NCBI RefSeq assembly: GCF_028747805.1
Contig: NZ_CP114887.1
Span: 1,109,501 to 1,173,500 of the forward strand
Direction: 5' to 3'
Length of the DNA stretch: 64,000 nucleotides
Source: Solibacillus daqui
Lineage (GTDB): Bacteria; Bacillota; Bacilli; Bacillales_A; Planococcaceae
Made by a program: the position numbers and the translations under genes. Positions 38,012 through 46,543 of the stretch are shown piece by piece. Position 1 is the stretch's first letter, and every line of letters begins with the position of its first letter. The notes beneath the pieces are model-generated. The model was given only the letters and a program-made list of their open reading frames with translations, searched no databases and was not told where the DNA came from.

Positions 38012-39148
38012 ATGCATTTTGATTTATCGACAGAGCAAGCAATGTTACAAAAAATGATTCGGGAGTTTTCAGATGAAGTGGTAGCACCAGGGGCGGTAGA
38101 ACGTGATCGAACAAAAGAATTTCCACTTGAAATTTTTAATGAGCTTTCGCAAATGGGCATTATGGGCTTACCGTTTTCTGAAGAATATGGTGGGAGTGGT
38201 GCAGATACAATTAGCTTTGCGATTGTAACGGAAGAATTGAGCCGTGTATGTGCATCAACTGGTATTACGTATTCGGCGCATATTTCTTTAGGTGGTGCGC
38301 CTTTGAATTTATTTGGCACAGAAGCACAAAAGCAAAAATACTTAGTGCCGATTTGTACAGGGGAATCATTTGGCGCATTTGGATTAACAGAACCAAATGC
38401 CGGATCAGATGCAGGGGGAACAGAAACAACGGCCACGCTTAATAATAGGGAATTCGTAATTAATGGTACGAAGGTGTTCATTACAAATGCGAGCTATGCC
38501 AAGCATCTAGCATTGACAGCAATTACAGATCGAGTTGGTAACCAAAAAGAAATTAGTTCGATCATTGTACCGACCGATGTGCCTGGTTTTACAATTAAAT
38601 CAGATTATGAAAAAATGGGCCTACATGCCTCGAATACGACTGAATTGATTTTGCAGGATGTGCATGTACCAGAGGAAAACTTGCTCGGTGTTCGTGGTAA
38701 TGGATTTAAGCAATTTTTAACAACGCTTGATGGTGGACGAATTGGTATAGCCGCAATGGCAGTTGGGATTGCGCAAGGTGCATTAAATAAAGCGCTACAA
38801 TATTCGAAAGAGCGCAAGCAATTTGGCAAAGCATTAGCGGACTTTCAGGCAACACAGTTTAAACTTGCCGATATGGAGGTAAAAATCCAATTAGCAAGAA
38901 CATTTGTTTATAAAGCGGCATGGCTTAAAGATCAAGGACGTCCTTTTAGTAAAGAAGCAGCGATTGCCAAATACTATGCTTCAGAAATGGCCATGGAAGT
39001 ATGTGATGAAGCAATTCAAATCCATGGTGGCTATGGTTATATGAAAGAATATGAAGTGGAACGTTTTATGCGCGATGCAAAACTGCTTGAAATTGGTGAA
39101 GGGACTTCCGAAGTTCAAAAAATGGTTATTGCAAGACATATCTTATAA
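38012..39148 (+). CDS. Acyl-CoA dehydrogenase (short/medium-chain type)
   Basis: FAD enzyme for the first step of fatty or branched-chain acyl-CoA oxidation. 378 residues. Family blocks: LPFSEEYGGSGADTISFAIV, FGLTEPNAGSDAGGTETTA, GLHASNTTELILQDVHVPEE, ALQYSKERKQFGK, and the active-site Glu region CDEAIQIHGGYGYMKEYEVE. I use the ATG at 38012, 9 bp after GAGAGG. It stands alone with no acyl-CoA synthetase, thiolase or ETF gene nearby, so the chain specificity is open. Confidence 0.93.
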   Translation: MHFDLSTEQAMLQKMIREFSDEVVAPGAVERDRTKEFPLEIFNELSQMGIMGLPFSEEYGGSGADTISFAIVTEELSRVCASTGITYSAHISLGGAPLNLFGTEAQKQKYLVPICTGESFGAFGLTEPNAGSDAGGTETTATLNNREFVINGTKVFITNASYAKHLALTAITDRVGNQKEISSIIVPTDVPGFTIKSDYEKMGLHASNTTELILQDVHVPEENLLGVRGNGFKQFLTTLDGGRIGIAAMAVGIAQGALNKALQYSKERKQFGKALADFQATQFKLADMEVKIQLARTFVYKAAWLKDQGRPFSKEAAIAKYYASEMAMEVCDEAIQIHGGYGYMKEYEVERFMRDAKLLEIGEGTSEVQKMVIARHIL

Positions 39149-39385
39149 TGTTATATAAAAATGGAAGAAATGTTACAAAGCTAGTAAAACTTGTTGGTTA
39201 GGTCTTTTCGTTTTTTACAGAATCAAGTACAATTAGAATTGTTTACTAGACTTTTGTTTAGTTAGAAAAACATATTTCGTGTCATAATGGCTCGAAATAA
39301 CGTCTTTTCTGTTGTGGATTTACTAGAAAAGTTTATTCTTTTTTACCCACAATAAAAAGAATAATTAATGAGGGAGGGGAACTCA

Positions 39386-39721
39386 ATGAAAAACAATCCA
39401 CTTATTCCTTACGTTCTTATCATGGTATTCGGTATCGGTCTAATTTTCTTCATGTCATTTGAGGGTGCTGCTGATAAAAACAGTGCGGATGGGGAAGGTT
39501 CAGGTGCAACAGCTGAAATCAGCGGTGAAGAAGTTGCTCAAAAGAACTGTATCTCTTGTCACGGTGGTGACTTACAAGGTCAAGGTCCTGCGCCTGCAAT
39601 TGCTGGTTTAGATGCTGCTCATATTCAAGAAGTAGCGTTAAACGGTCAAGGTGCGATGCCTGCTATCTTAAAAACAGAAGCAGAGGCTCAAGCAGTAGCT
39701 GAATATATTTCAGGACTATAA
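39386..39721 (+). CDS. cccA: Cytochrome c-550 CccA
   Basis: Membrane-anchored c-type cytochrome of the respiratory chain. 111 residues: N-terminal anchor (about 8-26), an acidic Gly/Ser linker, then a heme domain with CISCH for covalent heme and a distal Met in GAMPAI. AGGGAGGGG precedes the ATG at 39386. It is in the same place, downstream of sigA, as in B. subtilis. The region 39149-39385 upstream is AT-rich and probably carries its promoter (TTGTGG, 16 bp, TATTCT at 39312-39339 is a weak candidate). Confidence 0.95.
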   Translation: MKNNPLIPYVLIMVFGIGLIFFMSFEGAADKNSADGEGSGATAEISGEEVAQKNCISCHGGDLQGQGPAPAIAGLDAAHIQEVALNGQGAMPAILKTEAEAQAVAEYISGL

Positions 39722-39728
39722 TTGTAGA

Positions 39729-39766
39729 AAGTGTAGAAGTAGAACAATCTATTTCTGCACTTTTTT
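39729..39766 (+). terminator. Terminator after cccA
   Basis: AAGTGTAGAAGTAG pairs with CTATTTCTGCACTT (two mismatches), followed by a run of six T that begins at the end of the stem. Confidence 0.8.
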
Positions 39767-39853
39767 GTTTTGTAAAAGACTTAAGCGAGACGTGTCATAG
39801 AAATTTTTATATAATGAAAGTAATTTGTTATATAGAAAAGAGGAACTATTTTT

Positions 39854-40549
39854 ATGAACGCTCAAAAATTATCAAAACGATTGGAAACAGTGGCGTCATT
39901 TGTACCAACAGGAGCAGTCGTAGCTGATATCGGCAGTGACCACGCTTATTTACCATGCTACTTAGTACATAAAGGGATTGCAGCACGTGCGGTTGCGGGT
40001 GAAGTCGTAAAAGGTCCTTACGATTCAGCCGTACGTCAGGTGCGCACAGAAGGGCTATCAGAAAAAATTACGGTGCGTTTAGCAGATGGCCTTGCAGCAG
40101 TAGAAGAAGCAGATGGTATCACAGCTATTACAATTGCAGGTATGGGTGGTCCGTTAATCGTATCCATTTTAGAAAAACACCCACAAGCCTTAAAAAATGT
40201 GACGCGTCTCATTTTACAGCCGAATATCCATGCAAAGGCGATCCGCGAATGGGCACTTGAACATGGATGGGCATTGCAGGATGAAGTGATTTTACAAGAA
40301 GATGGCAAAGTGTATGAAGTACTAGTATTGCAACGCGGTTCGATGGATTTAAATGAAGCACAAACATTACTAGGACCAAAGTTAATGAACACAAAAAGTG
40401 CGGTATTTGTGGAAAAATGGTCTCGAGAAGTAGCAAACTGGCAGCGTGTACAACAAGCGATTAGTAATGCCGAACAAACAGACGAAAATAAGGCAAAGTT
40501 TGATGAATTAACACATTTAATTGCGTTGGTACAGGGGGCGATTGCGTGA
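39854..40549 (+). CDS. trmK: tRNA (adenine-22-N1)-methyltransferase TrmK
   Basis: SAM-dependent methyltransferase for m1A22 in tRNA. 231 residues. Rossmann domain with VVADIGSDHAYLPCYLV (SAM loop) and ITIAGMGGPLIVSILE, then a C-terminal helical coiled-coil region (about 160-230) as in YqfN. GAGGAAC precedes the ATG. Its stop overlaps the GTG of the Nif3-like gene by 4 bp, the usual pairing in Firmicutes. Confidence 0.95.
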   Translation: MNAQKLSKRLETVASFVPTGAVVADIGSDHAYLPCYLVHKGIAARAVAGEVVKGPYDSAVRQVRTEGLSEKITVRLADGLAAVEEADGITAITIAGMGGPLIVSILEKHPQALKNVTRLILQPNIHAKAIREWALEHGWALQDEVILQEDGKVYEVLVLQRGSMDLNEAQTLLGPKLMNTKSAVFVEKWSREVANWQRVQQAISNAEQTDENKAKFDELTHLIALVQGAIA

Positions 40550-41667
40550 AAAACGTAAACGGTAACGAAATCATTCAACTTTTTGAATCATGGTCACCAA
40601 AAAAGTATGCCTGCATGCCGAATGACCCGATTGGCTTAGCGATTGGAACTTTAAATAAACAGGTATCAAAGGTGTTAGTGACATTAGACGTTACGCATGA
40701 AGTCGTAGAAGAGGCAATTGCACAGGGCTGTGAGTTAATCATTGCCCATCACCCACCAATTTTTATGAAACTATCCAATTTACGTACAGATAATCCACAA
40801 GGTGCGCTGTACGAAAAGTGTTTAAAAAATGATATCGCGGTTTACGCGGCGCATACAAATTTAGATGTCGCTCCAGGCGGTGTTAATGATTTATTAGCGG
40901 ATGCCTTACAACTAGAAAATCGACAAATTTTAGATTATTCTTACGAAGAAAAAATGATGAAGCTTGCTGTATTTGTACCAGTTGCTGAAAGTAATAGGAT
41001 GCGTGAAGCGTTAGCAAAAGCTGGCGCAGGTCAAATCGGGAATTATGAGGCATGCAGCTACACAGTTGCAGGTGAGGGACGTTTCCGCGCATTAGATGGA
41101 GCGAATCCGACTGTAGGAGAAGTGGGCGAATTGCATGTGGAGAGCGAAGAAAAAATTGAAGTAGTGTTCCCACAATCAATAAAAAATAAAGTATTGAAAG
41201 CGATGTTAAATGCACATAGCTATGAAGAGCCAGCTTATGATTTATTTATAATGGATATAGTAACAAACGAGCAAGGCTTAGGTCGAATTGGTAAGCTGAA
41301 AGAGCCGATGACATTGCACGAATTTGCAGAGTTTGTGAAGGTGCAGTTAGATGTACCTGCATTACGCGTAGTAGGGCCATTGGATCGTGTCGTTCAGAAG
41401 GTTGCGGTTGTTGGTGGAGACGGCAACAAATACATTAAAACTGCAAAATTTGCGGGGGCGGATGTATTTGTGACTGGAGATATTGGCTTCCATATGGCGC
41501 AAGATGCAGAGGTGAATGGCCTATGCATCGTCGACCCAGGACATCATGTGGAAAAGGTAATGATTAAAGGGGTAGCAGAAAAAATGACTGCCTTATGTGG
41601 GGATAAAAAACTTCCAGTAACATTCATTCAATCAACAATCCATACAGAGCCGTTTAAATTTATATAA
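40546..41667 (+). CDS. Nif3-like dinuclear metal-centre protein (YqfO)
   Basis: Nif3/DUF34 family, hexameric, with a di-metal site; a GTP cyclohydrolase I type 2 activity has been suggested for relatives, but the function is not settled. 373 residues: the two Nif3 halves (CELIIAHHPPIFMK and YAAHTNLDVAPGGVNDLLAD at the front; FVTGDIGFHMAQDAEVNG and CIVDPGHHVEK at the back) flank an inserted PII-like domain (about 130-230), typical of Bacillales. GTG start overlapping the trmK stop implies coupled translation. Confidence 0.93.
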   Translation: MKNVNGNEIIQLFESWSPKKYACMPNDPIGLAIGTLNKQVSKVLVTLDVTHEVVEEAIAQGCELIIAHHPPIFMKLSNLRTDNPQGALYEKCLKNDIAVYAAHTNLDVAPGGVNDLLADALQLENRQILDYSYEEKMMKLAVFVPVAESNRMREALAKAGAGQIGNYEACSYTVAGEGRFRALDGANPTVGEVGELHVESEEKIEVVFPQSIKNKVLKAMLNAHSYEEPAYDLFIMDIVTNEQGLGRIGKLKEPMTLHEFAEFVKVQLDVPALRVVGPLDRVVQKVAVVGGDGNKYIKTAKFAGADVFVTGDIGFHMAQDAEVNGLCIVDPGHHVEKVMIKGVAEKMTALCGDKKLPVTFIQSTIHTEPFKFI

Positions 41668-41672
41668 AAGCA

Positions 41673-41717
41673 AAAAAAAGTTGTTCATTTTGATAATCCG
41701 AAATGAGCAACTTTTTT
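41673..41717. terminator. Bidirectional terminator
   Basis: AAAAAAGTTGTTCATTT pairs with AAATGAGCAACTTTTTT; serves both the Nif3-like gene and the convergent minus-strand gene. Confidence 0.88.
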
Positions 41718-41728
41718 AGGTTGTAAAA

Positions 41729-43537
41729 TTATTTTGGCTGTTGCATTAAATAAGAATAGGATAATACTAAGCCGACAACATAAAGCACACATAAAAAATA
41801 GAGTGGTACTAGATGAATGAAGCTTGTGTATCCAATTGCAAAATGTGTTCCAATCCCCGCTAAAAACGCAGGAAGTGCACCAAAAGCAAGAGTAAACCAT
41901 AGCCAGCGTTCGCTTGCGCGGAATCCCCAAAGTGATAAGCAAAGTACAAGTATACCAACACTGACAAGCGCACTACCAAAACCAGCTCGGTCATGGGCAA
42001 TTACAGGAATTAAACGGTCGCTAATAGCTTGTAGCGTAGCTGCGTCCATGCATAAAAAGCTAATATCTGTTGTAACGAAAACGGTTGTAATGCCAATTGT
42101 CGAAATTACCAAGCCGCCGATTAATAATGAAAATCCGAGTATGACAAATAAAAGTTGTCCATAAACAGCACGTTTCCATGCAAGGTCATTTGTGTCATGC
42201 CAACTTTGCGGACTGGCTTTGAGATTCTTTCTTTCACGCCAGCTCATAATGTAGATAGGGAGAAGTGCCAACCAAAATAATCCATGTAACCAATCAAAAT
42301 AACCATAGCCGATGAATAGTAAAATACCTAAAAAGCCAATGATTGCGGCACTATGAGAGGTTAATTTCGCCCAATGAAGCTGCCGACGTAATCCAAAATA
42401 GGCTAGTGTCATATACAAAATACCTGCAGAAATCATCGTCCCCGCGAGCGACATCCGATCATGTGCCATAAATGCTATTATTTTTGGATTAATTAATAAT
42501 AATTGACTACTCGTTAGTCCAATAAATTTTTCATCGTACTGTAAAATGACAGTTGTTAGTGCAAAATAGAGTGCAATGAAGCCACCAATAAAAATCGAAA
42601 GGCCAAATAGAAAGGACCAATGCCATTGCGATGTAGAATGGGAGGGCATTTTATCTACTAAAAGCCGTTCGTGTATTCGCTTTGGTAACCCTGGACCTGC
42701 ATTTACATAGCCTTCTGTTAGCATCATTAAATCTGCTCCCGCTTTATTTAAAATAAGCGCATCTGAAGGAGCGTTTATTGCTCCATTCGTAATGATTGGG
42801 AGATTTGAAAATTGCTTTTTCATGAGCTGGACGGCTTCTTGAAGTAGATTTAACCCATCTGCTTGTTCGATTAGGCGGTCTCCTCTATTTGAATATGGGG
42901 CGTCAATTACAACGCCAGATATGGAGTTTGCAAGCTGAATTGAGGACTGCACCTGATTTGCCGAGAGAATTTGATAGATCGGTACGCCAACTTCATAACG
43001 AAGCAACTCAAGCTGTTTTGAATATAAAAAGAAACCATCAACAAACGGTGAAAGCTGTTCCATACAGCGCTGTAAATCTACTGTACATAGGCTTTCATCT
43101 AAGCGAGCAAATAGCGGCACATGAAATTTATTTGCAACAACGACCTGTAATGCTCGTTTTAGTGTTACCTTTTCACTTGAAGTGGAAAAGGCAATCTGAT
43201 TTTGCTGCCATTGTGGGGCGATTTGGGTAGTAGGTGCTCGGAAAACAATCGGGCCAATTTCAATATAGCCAAAGCCCAGCTCTTGAAAGGCCTTGGTTCC
43301 GGTTAATTCAGGATCAAGCATGCCACTCAAACCAATGGGCGACTTAAAATTTGTGTTGTTTAACTGTTTATGCAAAAGTGAGCTTGTTGCATTGTGCCCT
43401 AAAAATTCAATAACATGTTTCCCACCTGGCAGAGAAGCTATGGTACTCATGGAATAATGGATAAATTGCCGGCTTTTTTTAGCTTCAATTTTCGAAAATG
43501 CGATTTTTTTTAATGGATGATATGACCAATCAGGCAT
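41729..43537 (-). CDS. Dihydroorotate-dehydrogenase-like domain fused to a duplicated membrane domain
   Basis: 602 residues, minus strand. Residues 1-300 follow a class 2 dihydroorotate dehydrogenase barrel: FKSPIGLSGMLDPE, LGFGYIEIGPI, and the FMN-phosphate region PIITNGAINAPSDALILNKA, GADLMMLTEGYVNAGPGL. The Lys expected in the GxDKN loop is replaced (GMLDPE) and no NxSSPNT-like active-site loop is visible, so orotate chemistry is doubtful. Residues about 313-600 hold eight or so membrane helices in two similar halves, each with an AHDR motif (H359 in IAFMAHDRMSLAG; H515 in IPVIAHDRAGFGS) followed by a GIL-rich helix. No pyrimidine genes are near. Probably a membrane flavoprotein of unknown substrate. 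Confidence 0.8.
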   Translation of the reverse strand: MPDWSYHPLKKIAFSKIEAKKSRQFIHYSMSTIASLPGGKHVIEFLGHNATSSLLHKQLNNTNFKSPIGLSGMLDPELTGTKAFQELGFGYIEIGPIVFRAPTTQIAPQWQQNQIAFSTSSEKVTLKRALQVVVANKFHVPLFARLDESLCTVDLQRCMEQLSPFVDGFFLYSKQLELLRYEVGVPIYQILSANQVQSSIQLANSISGVVIDAPYSNRGDRLIEQADGLNLLQEAVQLMKKQFSNLPIITNGAINAPSDALILNKAGADLMMLTEGYVNAGPGLPKRIHERLLVDKMPSHSTSQWHWSFLFGLSIFIGGFIALYFALTTVILQYDEKFIGLTSSQLLLINPKIIAFMAHDRMSLAGTMISAGILYMTLAYFGLRRQLHWAKLTSHSAAIIGFLGILLFIGYGYFDWLHGLFWLALLPIYIMSWRERKNLKASPQSWHDTNDLAWKRAVYGQLLFVILGFSLLIGGLVISTIGITTVFVTTDISFLCMDAATLQAISDRLIPVIAHDRAGFGSALVSVGILVLCLSLWGFRASERWLWFTLAFGALPAFLAGIGTHFAIGYTSFIHLVPLYFLCVLYVVGLVLSYSYLMQQPK

Positions 43538-43650
43538 AAAATTTCACCTCAATTTTTTCCAATTATCTAATAGTTTAACATAGCTACTGTTTGAAAAGAG
43601 AAACAGGAAAATTTAACTTCGTGCGGAAAATCCTGAGTGACCACCATCGT

Positions 43651-43750
43651 GTTAGGCTAAGTCCCGGCGGATGTCACAGATTTTAAGGGGATTTTTTCAA
43701 GTAAACTTAAAAAAAAATCTGGACGGGATTACGCTGAGGTGTAATTGATA
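43651..43750. repeat. Dispersed hairpin repeat, copy C (full)
   Basis: CCGGCGGATGTCACAGATTT, hairpin TTTTTTCAAGT/ACTTAAAAAA, AATCTGGACG, then ATTAC...GTAAT and TGATAA. It is preceded by ACCATCGTGTTAGG, the motif also seen in variant copies F and G. Confidence 0.8.
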
Positions 43751-43754
43751 ATAC

Positions 43755-43788
43755 AAAAAAGCCCCTCATTGATGCATGAGGAGCTTTT
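43755..43788 (-). terminator. Terminator of dctP
   Basis: Hairpin CCTCAT/ATGAGG extended by AAAGC/GCTTT, followed on the minus strand by a T tract. Confidence 0.8.
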
Positions 43789-43792
43789 GTAA

Positions 43793-45046
43793 TTATGCTT
43801 TTACAGGAATTGCTTTTGCAGCCATTTCCTCGTCAAAGTCATTTTCTGATTTAGAAATAACGACACATGCTACCCCATTACCAATTAAGTTGGTTACAGC
43901 ACGTGCTTCTGACATGAAGCGGTCAACCCCGATTAATAATGCAATCCCTTCAACTGGAACCATTGGGAATGCGGCAAGTGTTGCAGCTAATGTGATGAAG
44001 CCAGAACCTGTTACACCAGCAGCCCCTTTAGATGTTATCATTAATACCCCTAGAAGTGTTGCAATTTCTAACCAAGATAAATCTACACCGTAAGCTTGTG
44101 CAATGAATAATGCCGCCATTGATAAGTAAATAGAAGTCCCGTCTAAGTTAAATGAATAGCCTGTAGGGACAACTAAACCAACAACTTGCTTTCCGCAGCC
44201 ATAGTTTTCTAACTTGCGCATCATTGATGGCAATGCCGATTCAGAAGAAGATGTACCAATTACGATAAAGATTTCTTCTTTAATGTATGCGATGAAACGG
44301 AAGATGTTGAAGCCGAAGTATTTCGCGATTAAACCTAATACAATAACAATGAATAAGAACATTGTAATATAAACGGCTGCCATTAATAAACCAAGTGATT
44401 TTAACGAATCTAAACCAAAGTTACCAATTGTGTATGCCATTGCACCGAATGCACCGATTGGTGAGAATTTCATTACAATTCCTACGATTCTGAAGAAGAT
44501 TTCGGATACTTGCTCAAAGAACGTAATAACTGGACGAGTTTTTTCACCTAAAGATGCAGCAGCGATACCGAATAGTACAGCAGCAAATAATGTTGGAAGT
44601 AATGCACCTGACGCAATCGCACCTACGAAGTTTTCTGGAATAATGTCATAGATGAACCCACTTAAACCAGCTTCACTATTTGCATCCGCAGCGTCTGTAT
44701 ATTTAGAAATATCCGCATCCGCAGCTTTTGATGTGTCAATTCCAGCACCTGCGTTTACAGTAACAGCAACCACAATACCGATTGCAAGTGCGATAGTTGA
44801 TACGATTTCGAAGTAAAGTAATGCTTTCCCTCCGATTTTCCCAACCTTTTTCATATCGCCCATGCCACCAATACCGATAACAACTGTTAGGAAGATAATT
44901 GGTGCAATTAACATTTTAATTAACTTGATGAATAAATCAGCTAAGATTTTTAAGCTTGCTCCAAATTCAGGCCAAATTGCCCCTACGATTACCCCTAAAA
45001 TAATCGCGATTATAACTTGGATAGTTAGATTTTTTAATAGTTTCAC
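43793..45046 (-). CDS. dctP: C4-dicarboxylate:cation symporter, DctA/DctP type
   Basis: 417 residues, DAACS family. Eight membrane helices plus two re-entrant loops; hallmark motifs TSSSESALPSMMRKLE (serine-rich HP1), PTGYSFNLDGTSIYL, and TSKGAAGVTGSGFI and DRFMSEARAVTNLIGNGVA, which fit succinate/fumarate/malate carriers rather than glutamate ones. GGAGG precedes the ATG. With dctB, dctS and dctR nearby it matches the B. subtilis dctP system. The upstream region holds a cre match and a palindrome, so glucose repression and DctR activation are both likely. Confidence 0.94.
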   Translation of the reverse strand: MKLLKNLTIQVIIAIILGVIVGAIWPEFGASLKILADLFIKLIKMLIAPIIFLTVVIGIGGMGDMKKVGKIGGKALLYFEIVSTIALAIGIVVAVTVNAGAGIDTSKAADADISKYTDAADANSEAGLSGFIYDIIPENFVGAIASGALLPTLFAAVLFGIAAASLGEKTRPVITFFEQVSEIFFRIVGIVMKFSPIGAFGAMAYTIGNFGLDSLKSLGLLMAAVYITMFLFIVIVLGLIAKYFGFNIFRFIAYIKEEIFIVIGTSSSESALPSMMRKLENYGCGKQVVGLVVPTGYSFNLDGTSIYLSMAALFIAQAYGVDLSWLEIATLLGVLMITSKGAAGVTGSGFITLAATLAAFPMVPVEGIALLIGVDRFMSEARAVTNLIGNGVACVVISKSENDFDEEMAAKAIPVKA

Positions 45047-45160
45047 GATTGCTTCCTCCTAGAAAAAATTTGGTAGATAAGTATGTATAAATTTCTCAAA
45101 GAAATCTACATAAGAAAAGCGGCATTTTTCGTTAAGTAAAGCGAAATGTAATTTTCTTAT

Positions 45161-45176
45161 ATGATAACGTTTACAT
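45161..45176 (-). promoter_or_regulatory. cre site (CcpA) upstream of dctP
   Basis: ATGATAACGTTTACAT fits WTGNNARCGNWWWCAW at every position on both strands. It lies about 115 bp upstream of the dctP start, across or near the likely promoter. Catabolite repression of dctP is known in B. subtilis. Confidence 0.65.
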
Positions 45177-45199
45177 TTGCAATGATAGCGTATGATTAT

Positions 45200-45217
45200 T
45201 CAAAATATTTATTTTGA
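45200..45217. promoter_or_regulatory. 18-bp palindrome, candidate DctR operator
   Basis: TCAAAATATTTATTTTGA: two perfect 8-bp arms and a 2-bp centre, 24 bp upstream of the cre site on the dctP side. A dyad in this place fits an activator of the response-regulator type; assignment to DctR is inference. 45047-45160 and 45218-45342 show no gene. Confidence 0.45.
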
Positions 45218-45342
45218 TAATAAAAAACTTATCGTTCTTTTTGTTCAAAATTGCTCGAAAAATACGGGAGCTATTGATACATAGGGGGTTTTGTTGTTAT
45301 ATTACTGATGTTTCTAAAATTGAATTTGTACTATAACAAAAT

Positions 45343-45370
45343 AAAAAAGCTACTTATTTTGATAAGTAGC
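45343..45370 (-). terminator. Terminator of dctB
   Basis: GCTACTTAT pairs with ATAAGTAGC around a short loop; the minus strand continues into six T. Confidence 0.85.
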
Positions 45371-45389
45371 GAAGTTTTGTTCATTATGT

Positions 45390-46445
45390 TCAATTATTTA
45401 CTTCTGAAAGTTCCTCTCGAAGTTGTTTTAAATAGTTTTTTGAAATTTGTTGCTCATAGTATTGATAAATAGGTTGCAGTACTTCTTTCCATTCGTTACG
45501 TTGTGCTTCTGTTAATGTATAGAGCTGTGCTTGACCAGAGCGTTGAAGCTGTTGTAAATTTTCGGCATTGAGTTTGACTGCCTCGTCATGCTGCCAGCGT
45601 TGAAGCTCATTGATGGATTCCGTTATTATTTGTTGTTGTTGCTTTGTTAGGCTGTTCCAAAAATCTTCGTTCATTAAAACGCTATATGCCAAAATCCCAT
45701 GATTAGATTGTGTAATATGTGGGTGCATCTTGTAATAGCCTTTTGAGTAGATGTTAGAGATTGTGTTTTCCTGACTGGCAATTGTGTCATTTTGAATCGA
45801 CGCATACAAATCATTAAATGACGTTACAATAGGCTCTGCATGGAGTAATTGGATTTGTTTAATCAGTACTTTACTTGGCATTGAGCGCATCGTTAGACCT
45901 ATGAAATCAGAAGTGTCTAGCAACGGACCATTTTTTGCTGCCATTTGTTTAAAGCCATTGTGCCAAAAGGTAAGTCCATGGATATGTATAGATTCAAGTT
46001 CTTTTAGAAGCTGTTCACTTAAGGGACCATGTAGCACTTCATATACTTGTTCATTGTTTTCAAATAAGAAAGGTAGGTCGAGTACTTGCCATGATGGGAG
46101 CTCTTCGGTCAGTTTTGAAAAGGTTGGTGCAATCATTTGGATGTCACCCTCTTTTAATGCAGCAAGTTCGTTTTTATCATTGTATAAAATTCCGTTTGGA
46201 TAAATATGAACAATCATATTGCCGTTAGATTTTTCATTAATTAGCTCGGCAAATTTACTCGCAGCAAGTCCTTTTGGGGTATTTTCAGCAACAACATGAC
46301 TAAAGTTGATAACGATTTGATCCTTAAGTCCGATTTGTTCATCATCATAGGGAAGATCGCGCTGATTCCAAAAATCAAAGCGAAATGAAATGGAAATAAT
46401 TAGTGCAGCAATTGTTATAAAAGCTGTAATGATATAAAAACGCAT
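45390..46445 (-). CDS. dctB: DctB-like dicarboxylate-binding protein (TRAP DctP-type fold)
   Basis: 351 residues, minus strand. N-terminal hydrophobic segment (about 2-20) as signal anchor or uncleaved signal, then a TRAP-type solute-binding domain: INFSHVVAENTPKGLAASKF, HIYPNGILYNDKNEL, LPFLFENNEQVYEVLHGP, TMRSMPSKVL. No TRAP membrane subunits (DctQ/DctM) are nearby. In B. subtilis the same kind of protein, DctB, works with the sensor DctS, not with a TRAP permease, and the divergent dctS supports that here. I use the ATG ending at 46445, 8 bp after AGAGG, not the longer frame to 46487 that runs through the shared promoter region. Confidence 0.88.
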   Translation of the reverse strand: MRFYIITAFITIAALIISISFRFDFWNQRDLPYDDEQIGLKDQIVINFSHVVAENTPKGLAASKFAELINEKSNGNMIVHIYPNGILYNDKNELAALKEGDIQMIAPTFSKLTEELPSWQVLDLPFLFENNEQVYEVLHGPLSEQLLKELESIHIHGLTFWHNGFKQMAAKNGPLLDTSDFIGLTMRSMPSKVLIKQIQLLHAEPIVTSFNDLYASIQNDTIASQENTISNIYSKGYYKMHPHITQSNHGILAYSVLMNEDFWNSLTKQQQQIITESINELQRWQHDEAVKLNAENLQQLQRSGQAQLYTLTEAQRNEWKEVLQPIYQYYEQQISKNYLKQLREELSEVNN

Positions 46446-46489
46446 AATAATCGCCTCTTTTTCTGGAATATTAAAAATAGTTTGCAAAA

Positions 46490-46520
46490 TTGACTACAAA
46501 TAGAAGTTGTTTGTTATATT
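46490..46520 (+). promoter_or_regulatory. Candidate promoter of dctS-dctR
   Basis: TTGACT, 19 bp, TATATT (or 18 bp to TTATAT). It lies in the 98-bp gap shared with divergent dctB. Confidence 0.45.
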
Positions 46521-46543
46521 ATATAGCAAAAAGGAGGCGGAAA

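Noticed and set aside
37625..38481. Two minus-strand ORFs around the acyl-CoA dehydrogenase start
   Set aside because: One reads through terminator and repeat sequence, the other is antisense to the dehydrogenase; no start signals.
40036..40578. Minus-strand ORF of 180 codons over trmK
   Set aside because: Antisense shadow with Cys/Ser-rich composition and no ribosome binding site.
43651..43750. Repeat copy C as a dctP terminator
   Set aside because: A separate hairpin with a T tract (43755-43788) lies closer to the dctP stop and suffices.
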